Of a stretch of 64,000 nucleotides of DNA, positions 20,901 to 31,200 are shown one piece after another. The notes under the pieces are model-generated. The model ran no database searches and was not told where the DNA came from. It saw only the letters and a program-made list of their open reading frames with translations. Positions within the stretch are counted from its first letter, which is position 1; each line of letters starts with the position of its first letter. The stretch is from Norana najaformis (Eukaryota > Annelida > Clitellata > Crassiclitellata > Hormogastridae). The position numbers were made by a program, and so were the translations under genes. Location of the stretch: assembly GCA_964023275.1 (NCBI GenBank), contig OZ029916.1, positions 22,655,389 through 22,719,388 on the forward strand, in the 5' to 3' direction.

Positions 20901-23478
20901 GTGTGTTACACAAAAATATTACCTTACCTTGTACCTTACGTCACTTCATACATGCATGTTCAATCCTTCAGATGCATTTTTCATAAAAATGTTTAGTTGA
21001 ATCAACAGAAAACTACCTGAATTTCTGACTTGTATTTTGACAACACGCAGCTTTTAACTATTAAAACAAATTTTGATAATCCTTTTGAAATAATATGCAA
21101 TGCAGCCCAAAGTTCTACACGAAATTAAAGTATGTACGAAGCCTCGAAGAACTTGGTCATCTGCTCCCAATGGAACACATTTACATTCCAAAGGAAATCT
21201 GGATGTAAGTCAATCTATTCTAGTGATGTCTTGTCTTAATCTAATCAACTGATCTCATCTTAATCTAATCCAGTGATGTCTTACCTAAATGTGGTCTAGT
21301 GATGGCTTATCTAAATCAAATCTAGTGAGGTCTCATCTTTATCTAATCTAGTGGTGTCTTAATCGTAATCGTAATCCCAAGATTTCTACAACGCCCAACG
21401 AAAGCCGCGGGGACCAGCTTATTCACAGGCGCTCAGTCAAAACAAAATCGATAGGCAAAAGGGTTCAGTTCCGGGTCAAGATCCAAGAGTCAGGCAGAGA
21501 GACAGCGTGGCAGCTACGGTGGGTCATGTTTGGGGCTGGAGAGCAGAGGTGTTTTAATGTTTTAATCTACCAAGCATGTCTTATTTAATCTAATCCGTGA
21601 TGTCTTATCTCAAGTGATCTAGTTCCAGTGACATCTGTAGCAAATAATTTGCAACAGACACCAATATCAATTTTCACACATCAATCTAGATCATTTATAT
21701 AAGTTTAGATCATTTTAGACCACTTACCTCTGTTATTCATGCTGCAGCTCGCCTAGTTAAAAGCCTTGGCCCTCGAGATCACATTACTCATTCTTTACAA
21801 CAACTTCATTGGTTACCCATTCAGGCCTGCATATCTTTCAAAATCTGTCTATTTATGTTCAAAATTATGTCAGGCTCTGCCCCGTCCTATCTGTCCTCCC
21901 TAGTTAAACCTTGTACTTCCACTGAGTCCAGAAGGAGATTACGTTCAGCTTCAAAAGGGGACTTTGAAGTCAGGAGAGTTAATCTACAGTTTGGTAAAAG
22001 AATGTTTGAAGTAGCTGGTCCAGCTGAGTGGAACTCTTTACCTGAATCTATTCGAAGATGCTCTTCAATAGATAATTTTAAATTAAAACTTAAGACTCAT
22101 TTATTCTCTCAGTACTATAACTAATTATTATGTTGTAACGCGTCCTTTGAGTAAGACATTGTTTTATTAAGGCGCGTTATAAATATAAGTTGTATTGTAT
22201 TGTATTGTATTTATAAGCACCCTATTCATGAGAGTTTCTCATAAGCATTTCCTACCCTGTGTGGCGAAAAAGGCTGATACAGCTTTTGAACTAATCGTCC
22301 TGTAGATAAGGTTTCCATTATTTGAAAATCTAATCGAATCTAGAAACACCTATAGCACCGTTCCTATAGTGCACCAACCGATGGTGGCTTATAAGGAAAA
22401 CTGCTGCCAAAGTCACACTCCACTGGACAGAACCAGTCAAGATCCAAGAGGCCCCTGAGACCAGAAGACATGCTACAGTGGAAAAGCAATGCAAAAAGAC
22501 AAGGCTTTAAACCAGGCCTAAATGACATCACAGAACTAGTAGAGTAGACAGAAACTGGGAGTGAATTCCAGAGCCTCAGGCCAGTGATCAAGAAGCCGAG
22601 TGACCTAAGCTATATAAAAGTCAAAGCATACACTGAACGAGTGAAATCTTTGTGAGTCTGAAAGACAAGCAAGCATGAGAGAGGTTGGCTGGCCAATGCA
22701 TAATATTACCTTTTAGACAGTGAGACATGTTTTAAGCTTTGTTCTCTGTTCCCTGTGAAGCCGGTGTATTGATTGCAGTATGGGGGTGATGTTGTGGAAT
22801 TAGGGTTTTTGATTATCACCCTAGCCACGAAGTTCTGAAAAATTTGTAAATTTGTCTTTGTATTGCTGGTTAGAAGTGAGTTGCAGTAGTCAAGAGGATT
22901 GAAACATTTTTTTTATTGCAGCAAAGGCAACAGAGAGCAATGGAAAAAGACATATATAAAATCTAATCTGACCTCAGGATCCTCCTGTGATGTTAATAGC
23001 CGATGCATAAAACATCAATCAATAAAACATCAATCACTCTGCAAAACATCCATCTGCTCAAATTCTAAAAGTCAGTGAGGTGAGGCAGATGCAGTAAGTT
23101 GTGATGGAATAGGAAAGGTTCAGACAAGACTGGAAAGAAATCATTGTCCGTAATGCAGTAAAAAGGAAGAAGTTTCTGTTGAAATGCCAACAGTTAATGC
23201 AGTGGCTTATTATTTTTGTCTGTTTTTACTTAAAATATTTTTATCGAAAACGCTTTTATCAAATCAAACCCATAAAGTTGAATGTTTGCCACAGCACTGT
23301 GGTTATGGGCCCAGTGATCTATATAACTTGTAGAAATTTTATAAATTCAGTGACTAATTTCCTGAATGAAGGAAATAGATTTCCAGTAAATTTGATGAAG
23401 ATGTGTCACAGTTTCATTTCTTTATGCGACAGGCATGACGCAGAAAGAAGTGACAAAAATTCATCAGGTGAATCATGA
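14720..23478 (+). CDS. BNIP2-like: BNIP2/caytaxin-family BCH-domain protein
   Basis: Eight coding exons (14778-14946, 15331-15561, 17381-17521, 18142-18244, 19555-19686, 20359-20445, 21106-21204, 23433-23478) join in perfect phase and total 1008 bases, 335 residues plus stop. Human BNIP2 is 314 and caytaxin 371 residues. The N-terminal half is acidic and disordered. The C-terminal half is a BCH domain (a CRAL-TRIO relative) that in this family binds Rho-family GTPases and their GAPs/GEFs and shapes membrane protrusions and transport. Landmarks are [42 protein letters not shown] and PMEHIYIP, the last closest to caytaxin. The EWEDD-type kinesin-binding motif of caytaxin is not obvious. The last small exon is the least certain. 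Confidence 0.85.
14726..14776 (+). promoter_or_regulatory. Upstream ORF (17 codons) ending one base before the main ATG
   Basis: ATG at 14726 reads [16 protein letters not shown] and stops with TAG at 14774-14776; the main ATG follows after one base. A second upstream ATG at 14767 opens an eight-codon ORF that overlaps the main start. Both would be in any transcript using this exon, so they could limit or regulate initiation. Function is inferred from position only. Confidence 0.4.
15331..15561 (+). CDS. BNIP2-like exon 2: acidic N-terminal region
   Basis: The acceptor is ctgcactag and the donor gtaaga; phase 1 at both ends. It reads [56 protein letters not shown] and ends FEMPG. The KRK-x-L segment followed by an acidic Ser/Asp stretch matches the linker before the BCH domain in BNIP2 and caytaxin. 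Confidence 0.75.
16440..16610 (+). mobile_element. 5S rRNA-derived SINE (SINE3-like), copy 1
   Basis: The first 80 bases resemble the 3' half of 5S rRNA: AAGAAACATCCATCGCTG, then TTAGTTCTTGGATGAGTGAC, CG and GGAATACCAGG. These include the internal polymerase III control region in degenerate form. The following body (CATCCTTTTGGGTGTCAAC) is shared with the copy at 27440. It lies in the second coding intron of the BNIP2-like gene. Confidence 0.65.
17381..17521 (+). CDS. BNIP2-like exon 3: start of BCH domain
   Basis: The acceptor is cattgcaag and the donor gtactt; phase 1 at both ends. It contains [38 protein letters not shown] and VISHGG. The W-R-x-V-x-IG-(E/D)-x-EHR-(V/I)-D and I-x-PY-x-x-V-(I/T)-(S/T)-HGG patterns are hallmarks of the BNIP2/caytaxin family. 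Confidence 0.9.
17620..17745. mobile_element. Hairpin MITE with about 53-bp inverted repeats
   Basis: The left arm begins GAAGCCCATAAGGGACATG and ends TGTGTGCACTAAATA. The right arm is its near-complete reverse complement, beginning TATTTAGTGCACACTAGATA and ending GTTCCTTAAGAGCTTC. About 22 bases separate the arms. Almost the whole element can fold on itself. It lies in a BNIP2-like intron. Confidence 0.75.
18142..18244 (+). CDS. BNIP2-like exon 4: BCH domain
   Basis: The acceptor is ttataacag and the donor gtgagt. It encodes [20 protein letters not shown], then [15 protein letters not shown]. This is the GYYG-(D/E)-GLNAI-(I/V)-VF-x-x-C-(F/Y)-(L/M)-P segment of the family. Confidence 0.9.
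19555..19686 (+). CDS. BNIP2-like exon 5: BCH domain core
   Basis: The acceptor is gacattcag and the donor gtaagt. It encodes [40 protein letters not shown] and IDRK. This corresponds to the YVI-x-(T/S)-LELLVAE-x-YM-(I/V)-VYLNGA segment. The basic PR-x-K-x-P stretch matches the RRKMP region described for BNIP2 self-association. Confidence 0.9.
20359..20445 (+). CDS. BNIP2-like exon 6: BCH domain
   Basis: The acceptor is gcaatttag and the donor gtcagt. It encodes [20 protein letters not shown], then MLMTKPFL. The KNL-x-x-L-(I/L)-IVHP-x-(W/F)-F-(I/L)-RT signature is shared with CRAL-TRIO-like lipid-binding folds and BCH domains. Confidence 0.9.
21106..21204 (+). CDS. BNIP2-like exon 7: end of BCH domain
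   Basis: The acceptor is tgcaatgcag and the donor gtaagt; phase 2 at both ends. It encodes [20 protein letters not shown], then [12 protein letters not shown]. The PMEH-(V/I)-x-IP end matches caytaxin and the BNIP2 segment implicated in Cdc42 binding. Confidence 0.9.
21361..21490 (-). repeat. Interspersed 3'-tail repeat, copy 4
   Basis: It matches the copy at 12130-12260 almost base for base over about 100 bases (CAGGCGCTCAGTCAAAAC, AAAATCGATAGGCA) and has the same ATTACGATTACGATTA tail in the same orientation, 9 kb away. Confidence 0.7.
21727..22210 (+). mobile_element. 3' end of a CR1/L2-like LINE
   Basis: The plus frame reads [60 protein letters not shown] and [11 protein letters not shown] with no frameshift over about 400 bases. 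It then ends in a (TTGTA)n tail. This is the conserved reverse transcriptase C-terminus. The intact frame suggests a fairly young 5'-truncated insertion in the last BNIP2-like intron. Confidence 0.8.
22340..22935 (-). mobile_element. Second CR1/L2-like LINE 3' end, opposite orientation
   Basis: The minus strand carries [16 protein letters not shown], then FQNFVARVI, and after degenerate sequence [18 protein letters not shown] followed by [12 protein letters not shown]. These are the same C-terminal LINE landmarks as at 21727-22210, with several stops and frame breaks. The two elements lie tail to tail. Confidence 0.7.
23433..23478 (+). CDS. BNIP2-like last coding exon (tentative)
   Basis: The acceptor is ttctttatgcgacag. 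It completes the split ATG codon and reads [15 protein letters not shown] before TGA at 23476-23478. The hydrophilic tail length and phase fit the family. The alternative acceptor at 22922 falls in a LINE remnant and was not used. A possible AATAAA for this strand lies at 24092. Confidence 0.45.
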
Positions 23479-25111
23479 ATACAGTTCATGAAGAACTGGC
23501 ATCAACCAGTGGCACTGAATCTACGGCACCTTAACAGCACGTCTGCAGCCTCTGGACACTTGGATGCTGTGCACATCAACAACAGTGCAGCATCTGACTT
23601 TATAGATATCTGTGACCACTTAGGCTAAACAAAAAACTTTTATAGAGCTTGTTTGTGTAACTTGATTTATTTGTCCACTATCTAGCTGACAGTTTGGACA
23701 TCTGCTTTGTTACGTGTGGCAACGCTCATAAATGACACATGGGATGGATCCAAGGCTCAAACTTTATATTAAATTCAAGAATCACGAGTTGTATATATAT
23801 AAGAAACTCTCCATGATTATCTTAATTATGAATTGCATTTGCTTAAACTGCCCGCAATAATTATCATGAACATTTCTTATAGAATTTATAGACATGTAGA
23901 GTTATTGTTTTTTTAAAGCATTCCTGAACAAAGATAATGACAACATTGGTAAAGGTCTGATTCATTAGGAAATTGTTACTGAAAGAACAATGTTATACAT
24001 AAATTATATTACATGCTTCTTCACTGCTGGCTGTACATAAATTATACTAGAGCAGAGCAAAAAAAACATAAACAAAACATACAAAAATACAAATAAAATT
24101 AATGCTGTTTTGTTAGTTCATAAGAATATATTAAATATCTCCAATAATAAAAATGGTTGTTTTAAATTATAGTCATTAATGTAAAGTAAGGTGATCACTC
24201 TTACTCTGTTTTATGCTCTGATAACATTAATAGCACTGGACAAAGTTACAATACCACATATTCATTAATTTATGCATTAATGCAAATGCAGAAATACAAT
24301 CTTAGCCTCTCTTCAGTTTCCCAAAGCGTTACAAATCCCACACAAATACCATGAAAATAATTTCTGCAATGGCTTAAGTAAGGAAAAGTAACGACTCATT
24401 TATGACACGCTTCTGTCAACATTAGTTCTTGGAAGTAATTTATGTGCACATGTATAAGAGAAAGTTAAACTTAAATAGCGGCTGCAGTTTCGTAACATTA
24501 GTTTGAACTCAGAAATATTAGTCTGGAGACTTCAAAACAGATACTTGTATAAACACAATCTGTCAACAAAACCTGGAAAAATGTATAAAAGCTGGACAGA
24601 TAGTTGGCAAAATACAGGGCAATTCTTAATAAAATAGAGCATGAATCTGTACACAATGGTTCAAATGTCTGACCAGATATGTTTATCAGAAATTGTTTTG
24701 CACAGTTAATTGTGTCCTCTCTATCTCTCTCTCTCTCTCTACCCAGCTGGCGTATTAACTGGCAGTTGTTGGCTAAAATAACCACAGTACTGTATATCTC
24801 GAAGCCAAAAACTGTCACTGCTCCATAACTGTGAACCTTTAAGTCAAGTCCAACTTCAAAATATACAGCTAAAAGTCATCACAAAGCACAGGCCACCATG
24901 AGCCCATGAAGCTGCCAACAGCTGCCACAAATCCACGATCTGTAAGAAAATGCTGTGGTCTGCGCAGCTTTTTTACAAGCCAGGAGTGTCACAATTCAAG
25001 ACAGAAGCTTGCTTGTGAGTGGCTTATGCCACACAGCCAGTGCACCCGAGTAAGTCCAGACGATTTGAGGGTTGTTCAAAGAAACCTCAATCTGGCAACT
25101 ACTATCGGATG
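23479..25111. other. Spacer between the stop codons of two convergent genes
   Basis: It holds the presumed 3' UTRs of the BNIP2-like (+) and DCC-like (-) genes. AATAAA occurs on the plus strand at 24092 and again near 24624. An AATAAA on the minus strand lies at 23666-23671, which would make the two UTRs overlap. No other gene was seen. Confidence 0.5.
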
Positions 25112-25210
25112 TTAGCATTCAAACTGATGCTGCGTTATTGCGCTCAGATCTTTCATGAGACCCTCAAGGTTTGCCATTTCTTCTGTCAGGTCTTCAGTTG
25201 TAAACGACTT
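25112..25210 (-). CDS. DCC-like last coding exon: P3 motif and stop
   Basis: The acceptor is tttctcatacag. It reads [20 protein letters not shown], then [12 protein letters not shown] and TAA at 25114-25112. T-E-(E/D)-L-x-x-(E/Q)[15 protein letters not shown] is the P3 helix, the most conserved part of the tail in DCC, neogenin and UNC-40. Confidence 0.97.
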   Translation of the reverse strand, partial: KSFTTEDLTEEMANLEGLMKDLSAITQHQFEC

Positions 25211-28200
25211 CTGTATGAGAAATCAAAAGCAAGAAGTCTAAAAATCCACTACATCTATGAACTGTGGACCAGCAAACCTAAGTTCTAATGAAACATAGCA
25301 AAGTCTAAAGCACAGAAGAAGGCAATAACCGGGTAGCATGGGCAATTGGCCATGTGGGATAAAAATGAAAGGCAAGACATTCTGGCATATATATATACCA
25401 GTATACTTATATATATATACATACATTCCATATATATATTATTACTTGTTCAGTTTGCAAGTAATATGGTAAAGAGATATAAATGACTTACTGTAAACTT
25501 ATGCTGAAAGTTAAATAATATAAAAGCTGTTCCCCTTTCATTCATTATTATTATTATATAATCATTAGTGTATTAACCACAAAATATGAAGCATGAAGCA
25601 GTGTTGTAAGTAGCCACTTGAATTTTTGTCCTATAATGTTAAAGTAAAACCTCCATCTACAGCAAATACTTAGACAACCGACAGCAAAATGATCAAAATA
25701 TAGAGAAGCAGTTTTGTTTGACTAACAATTGTACCTCAATATTTGGACCAATCAGTGACAACATTTATTTATGCAGTTTGCAATGCGAATTTCATGTAGC
25801 TGCATTAAACAAATCATTGATGTCAATTTCTCCAGGCATTTGGAAATACCTTTACAAAATGTACTTACAGCATCGGAATTTTGAGATTTAGACAGACTTG
25901 GTTTCACACTGCTTAGACTTCCGAGCACAGGAAGTGGGTTGGGAGGAGCTAGAAAAAGAGCAAAACTCAAAGTAAATAATAAATACACTTTTACTTTACA
26001 TACCAACTGAATTTATATAATTTCCTTCCTTATAATATCCCAGAAGTGTACTATGATGCATGACAAGATAAAACAAGCCAGATCATGAAAAGCAGGAGGG
26101 GAAAAAGGAGGAAGTACACGGTGAACTGTCATCTCATATCAGGATCTTGCAGAACTGGTCAAACCAGATGAAATACTGAAGACAGGAGCCTTCAATCACA
26201 AATTAGATTAGTTTCCTGCATGCCAGTTGAACCCAGAAAAGATGAAAAGTCATGTGATATTACACAACCTCCAACATCATTTCACTGCTAGCTCTAAAGC
26301 CCAGACACCTGAAAGCTTTTCATACTAGGAGACCAACAATAAAGACATCATCAGATAAGAAAAGAAGCTGTAGTGTCTCGTTAACAAGACGAACCTGATC
26401 TATTAACAAGACAAGTACAAAATGCAGAGCAATGTTCAAAAATGTTCAGAAGCAACATTCTACCTGTGAGATTGAAACTGCTTTCTGACTCTGTTGTCAT
26501 GGAGTCTGAATGACTGGCACTTTGATCACCAACTGATGACAGACTGTCAACTACAGTGAATAAAATCAAACCTTGTGTAATTAATCAGGCAACAACAGAA
26601 AGGTTACTCACAGCCGACCCAGGACTTCACTTCTGCTACACTGCAAAAAGGCAAAGGCTCAACATTCTTACAGCACTAGGCTTGGAGTAACCTGGTGTAC
26701 GGGTTCAAACCTCCCCTAAGACAGTTGCTGTGTAGCAACCTTGAGCAAGTCCTTCACTCACAATTGTTCAGCGCCATCAATTGATGCTTAGTCATTTGAT
26801 AGTGTCCCTTAATGAATGCAGATATAATAATAATAATAATCTTGCGACACAGACGTGCGTGCAAATTGTGGTCATTTGTGAGGGAGGGCAAACAAATGAA
26901 AAATAGACAATAACCTGTACCTTAATCAGAACACAACTTGGAAAGATGGGATTAGACAATAAGTCATCTTGAAAACTAGTTTAAACTCAAAATAATTGTC
27001 TAAGGTAAGTTTGGCAATTAAATTTTTAAAAGTTATTTATTCTTTATTTTTATTGACCAGATGAAACATGTCAGACTGTATCACCAGTCTGACATGTATC
27101 AGTACCAAAGAGCTATGCTTATTCATGATTTAAACTGCAGCCTTTCCATTAACTTTTTTATATATTTTGTAACAAATACACACAATCCATGTTCATAATA
27201 AATCTACTTGTAAGAAATTAAACTGTTTACTGTAGAACCAATGTGCAATTCTTTTCAATTCACATAAAGGTCCCAAAATTTAGAACAGAACATACATAGA
27301 GATTGATAAACTCATCAGTTTCTTCTCATAATTAGAAAATTTTTATTAAATGGATCTTGGTGTTTACTAAAATACATTGTCACAATACCAAACAGTGGCA
27401 AAATGGAATCATTGATATGACAGTGGCAAGAACAGCGACACTAAACAACATCAAGCTCGGTTAGTACTCTTATAGGTGACAATCCATAGAATACCATGCC
27501 ATCTGGTGCCCCTCAGCCCTCCATTCTTTTGGCATTGGCCACTTCCTAATGTAAGTTGGGTGGTCATAAATGCTTGTGCTTCAGCCAAATGATCCTACAA
27601 TCTGCAGACCATGCTTACAAACAGTTTCTGTAGACGCATGTGAAGAATTGTGCTATTTTTGCCTTTACTCACATCTGCTAATGGGATCTGCTGTTGCTCA
27701 CAGTGGCTTTGATGTTGCACACATTCAAATAAACAGCTTTTGATTTAGATCTGGAAAATAAGTTTCTGATTAAAGATCATACAGAAATTAAAGAGCAGTG
27801 TGAAATTGGGTACTCATACAAAAAAGTTACAAAATGATTTTTCTAAAAATTGTCTAATTTTCATGGTAACCATAAACACCTAAGCGTGCACAGCGGAATT
27901 TCAAACTGCCAAAGTACAGCAAATACATCCAGATGTTCCCCAAAAACCAGTCTTACCAAGTGCCAACTGTTGTTTGAGACAGCCAGCATTCACTCGTGGC
28001 CCAGCTGTAAAATTTGACATGTACTGAGTCCGAGGGTAAACTGGACGGATGATGACAGGGTTTGAAACACTGGTCATCTGAGGCTGACCACTGGTCATCA
28101 CAGGCATGTAGACTACAAAGTAAACAGAGCCTATCATCACCAGTCTGCATTTGACAGCCTTATAGTTGTTCCTCTCTCTTTTTGTTTTCATCATGCCTCA

Positions 28201-31200
28201 GGTTCAGATTTAATGACCTTGCGAATTTAGAGTGCAATAAGCTAAAAGTAAGAAATAAATTTACCTGAAGCCAGCATGCTGAACTGTTGACCCAGAGGTC
28301 AGAGGTTCAAATACCCACCAGGAAAGAAAGATATTCCAGGAGTTTTGTTCAACTAGCTCCCTCTAGTGAACTCAGGTATAAAATCAGTTCACAGGCCATA
28401 CATGGACAGAGGACTGGTCAGTGCCTTCATATGCCAAGACCAAGAAAATTAAGTCACCAACACCTCATACCCAAGGCTGACTCTAAGGGTTAGTTTAAGT
28501 TTTTCTGCTTTTTGTTCTTCTATATTCTCTTCTATATTGCACCAAATTTCACAGCGACCAAGATACTCGTCTGATGCTCACATATTCAATTTAACCAATT
28601 TAAAAAGTCTAGCATCAGACACTGCAATGAAAGCTAGACAGAGCTCTTCCTCATTTTTTCGTTATCAACACTTCATAATTAATCAGGCACCACTGTCACG
28701 CTTTCAAGAAAAGAATGAGCATCAGAACACTATGATTCATAGTAGAAACAGAATTATTAGAAATATAAAAACAAAATCTAAAATAAACGAAAATTATTTC
28801 TGCAACGTGATGCATCACCATGACCACAATGCAGCACTTCTGACAGGTATTTAAAGGATGTTACATTAAGTGTCTTCATACACCATACATACATACATTC
28901 ATGCATACATACATACATACATATAAAATCAAAAAATGATGATAATATTGAAGCTTACGATCTCTTGGTAAGGGTGGCTGGTCAACTGGTATCATTGCAG
29001 CTTTTGGTCTCTGAGCCGAGCGACTGTCATAATGACCTTGAAAATGGAGGAACTCAAATTATTAACATTTCATAGCATTTGCTTCTAGATTGGATGCAAC
29101 TACAAGATGCCCACACACTGTGACAAAATACTGCCACCAACAAGCATTCCCAATAAAATCATCTAGCATATAGGTAGGTGTTTGAAAGTGTGCATGAATC
29201 TACAGAGCACAGATAGATTTTTATATATAAATTAGCAAAATTCAACGGATGAATGCAAGAAACTGCTGACTGCTATTCAGATGTGCAGACCTGCTAACCA
29301 AGCCAGTGGGAAACATGAAACGAGTAAACAAAGGCAATTCCAAAAGTAACAGTAAGCAGGCAACAGAACAGAACAGAATATTTGTATGGCACCTCTAAGT
29401 AATCTCTCAGAAGTGAATTAAGTATATAAAACACTCTCCAATTTCTTTCATCTCCATCCAAGGTTCAAGTAGGAACTTGCAGTGCATCATGTGAAACAGA
29501 TAAACAGTTGTGAAATCATACACCAGTAACTCCCAGAACAGGCGGTTTCCACCATCAGATTGCTCAAGTGATGTTAGCATTGCTTCCAAACATCTTTCAA
29601 GGCAACTGCCAGTCTCAACAAAAAATCAGAATCCATTTAGCAAACAGGCAAATGATCACAGATCAGCTAGAAGCCAGAAATCGCAGACCTGTCTTCCGAT
29701 CCTGAGTTTCCATGGTCATCATTGAAGTTCTTTCATCTGCATCATCTGATTTGATTGCGTTCTGCATTTCCATCTGATCGTGAAACCAAAGATCAGGAGG
29801 TTTAAGTTCCTTGGATCCATGCTTATCCTTTGCTGCTGGCAGATATCCACTTAAAAACGAGAACAGAAAGAAATCAGTAAGTCACCAGTTAATGATGGCT
29901 GACACTGGTTTTCAATTAAATGATCTGTTCGGTGTTCATGTCACTGTGGCAATTATGCGTAGATTTGAAATAAGAATCTTTGTACTGAATGTCACTCTTG
30001 AAATGGTTTCCATCTGTATTCAAGTAAGAAAACAAGTTAATCAAATTAAGATGAAAAACCAAAGCATCCATTACCCAGTTCAACAATTAACTGAACTCAA
30101 TAAAATACTTAAAACCCGAAGTGATCTCCGCTGCTGAAGCAGTTAAAATGATAATATACATTTTAAAATGCCATTAGAAAGAACATCTCTTGCCCCTCTA
30201 AATCTTTAAGACTTACTTGCGCACTCCATGTGCTCCTTCGTTTCGCTTTCGACTGCAGAGAAATGCGGTCACAATGATCAGTGCCACAACAGTTACACCT
30301 CCAATACAACCAATGCTAATCCACAGCACAGTTGCCGGAAACGTCACCGATGATGACTGTGCTGAAGGAGTGGAAGTAAACCACACATCAGAAAACTCTG
30401 AAGTTTAAAAAACATTACAGTAAAACAACCAAGTAAATAAGACACAGTTGCAGGGCAATGCAACTGAATTGGACAGAGTGCTCATTTTGTAACTTGGAGA
30501 GTATGGGTTCGAGCCTGCCCTTAGATGGTTACATTGCAGGGACCTTGACCAAGTCCTTCACTAACAACTGGTCACCATCATTGATTGACATTTAGTCATT
30601 AGATAGTGGTGTTAATAAATGCATAAATTAATAAATAATAACATCTGAAAATAAAAGATACATAAACAAGTAAATTAATTAACATATAGAATTCAAGAAA
30701 TTATAAGGAAAAGACAATGCAGACAAGAGAATTGAATCAGATACCCATCATCACTAATACAAAAGCTTTTATAATATATGTTGATGAAAAAGTAAGGTAA
30801 ATACTGAAGACTTCCTAACCTCTAAAGTGATACTTTGTTGGCCTTCCATAGTCATCTGGGGTATCAATTGGACCACCTCCAGTACCGTCACCTACAACAT
30901 GCAGAGCACATGCGGCTATATCTACCTAGGGATTTGTATATTACCTTCCAAGAACTTCTAGCAGACACTGCTTGCTAACCCAAATGACTTTACAGTTCAC
31001 TAAATGTCACAAGCTCATCTGTAGACAAATGATCTCAAACAGCTGGGAAAATTCTGCCCTGCCAAGTCCTTGAACACTTACAGAGCTCGACAACCAAAAT
31101 CTTGTTCAAGCCTGACAGCTAGTGCCCTAAATATCATGTAATTTAATGTCATAAAACGAAAAGCAAAGCAACAATAACAACTGATAAAGCATAATACACT

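Noticed and set aside
22923-23080. Alternative last exon of the BNIP2-like gene after a strong acceptor
   Set aside because: The acceptor and following sequence lie in or next to the minus-strand LINE remnant, and the peptide looks unlike family tails. The exon at 23433 was preferred, with moderate certainty.
30217-30408. Plus-strand ORF of 63 codons
   Set aside because: It is the antisense of the DCC-like transmembrane exon.
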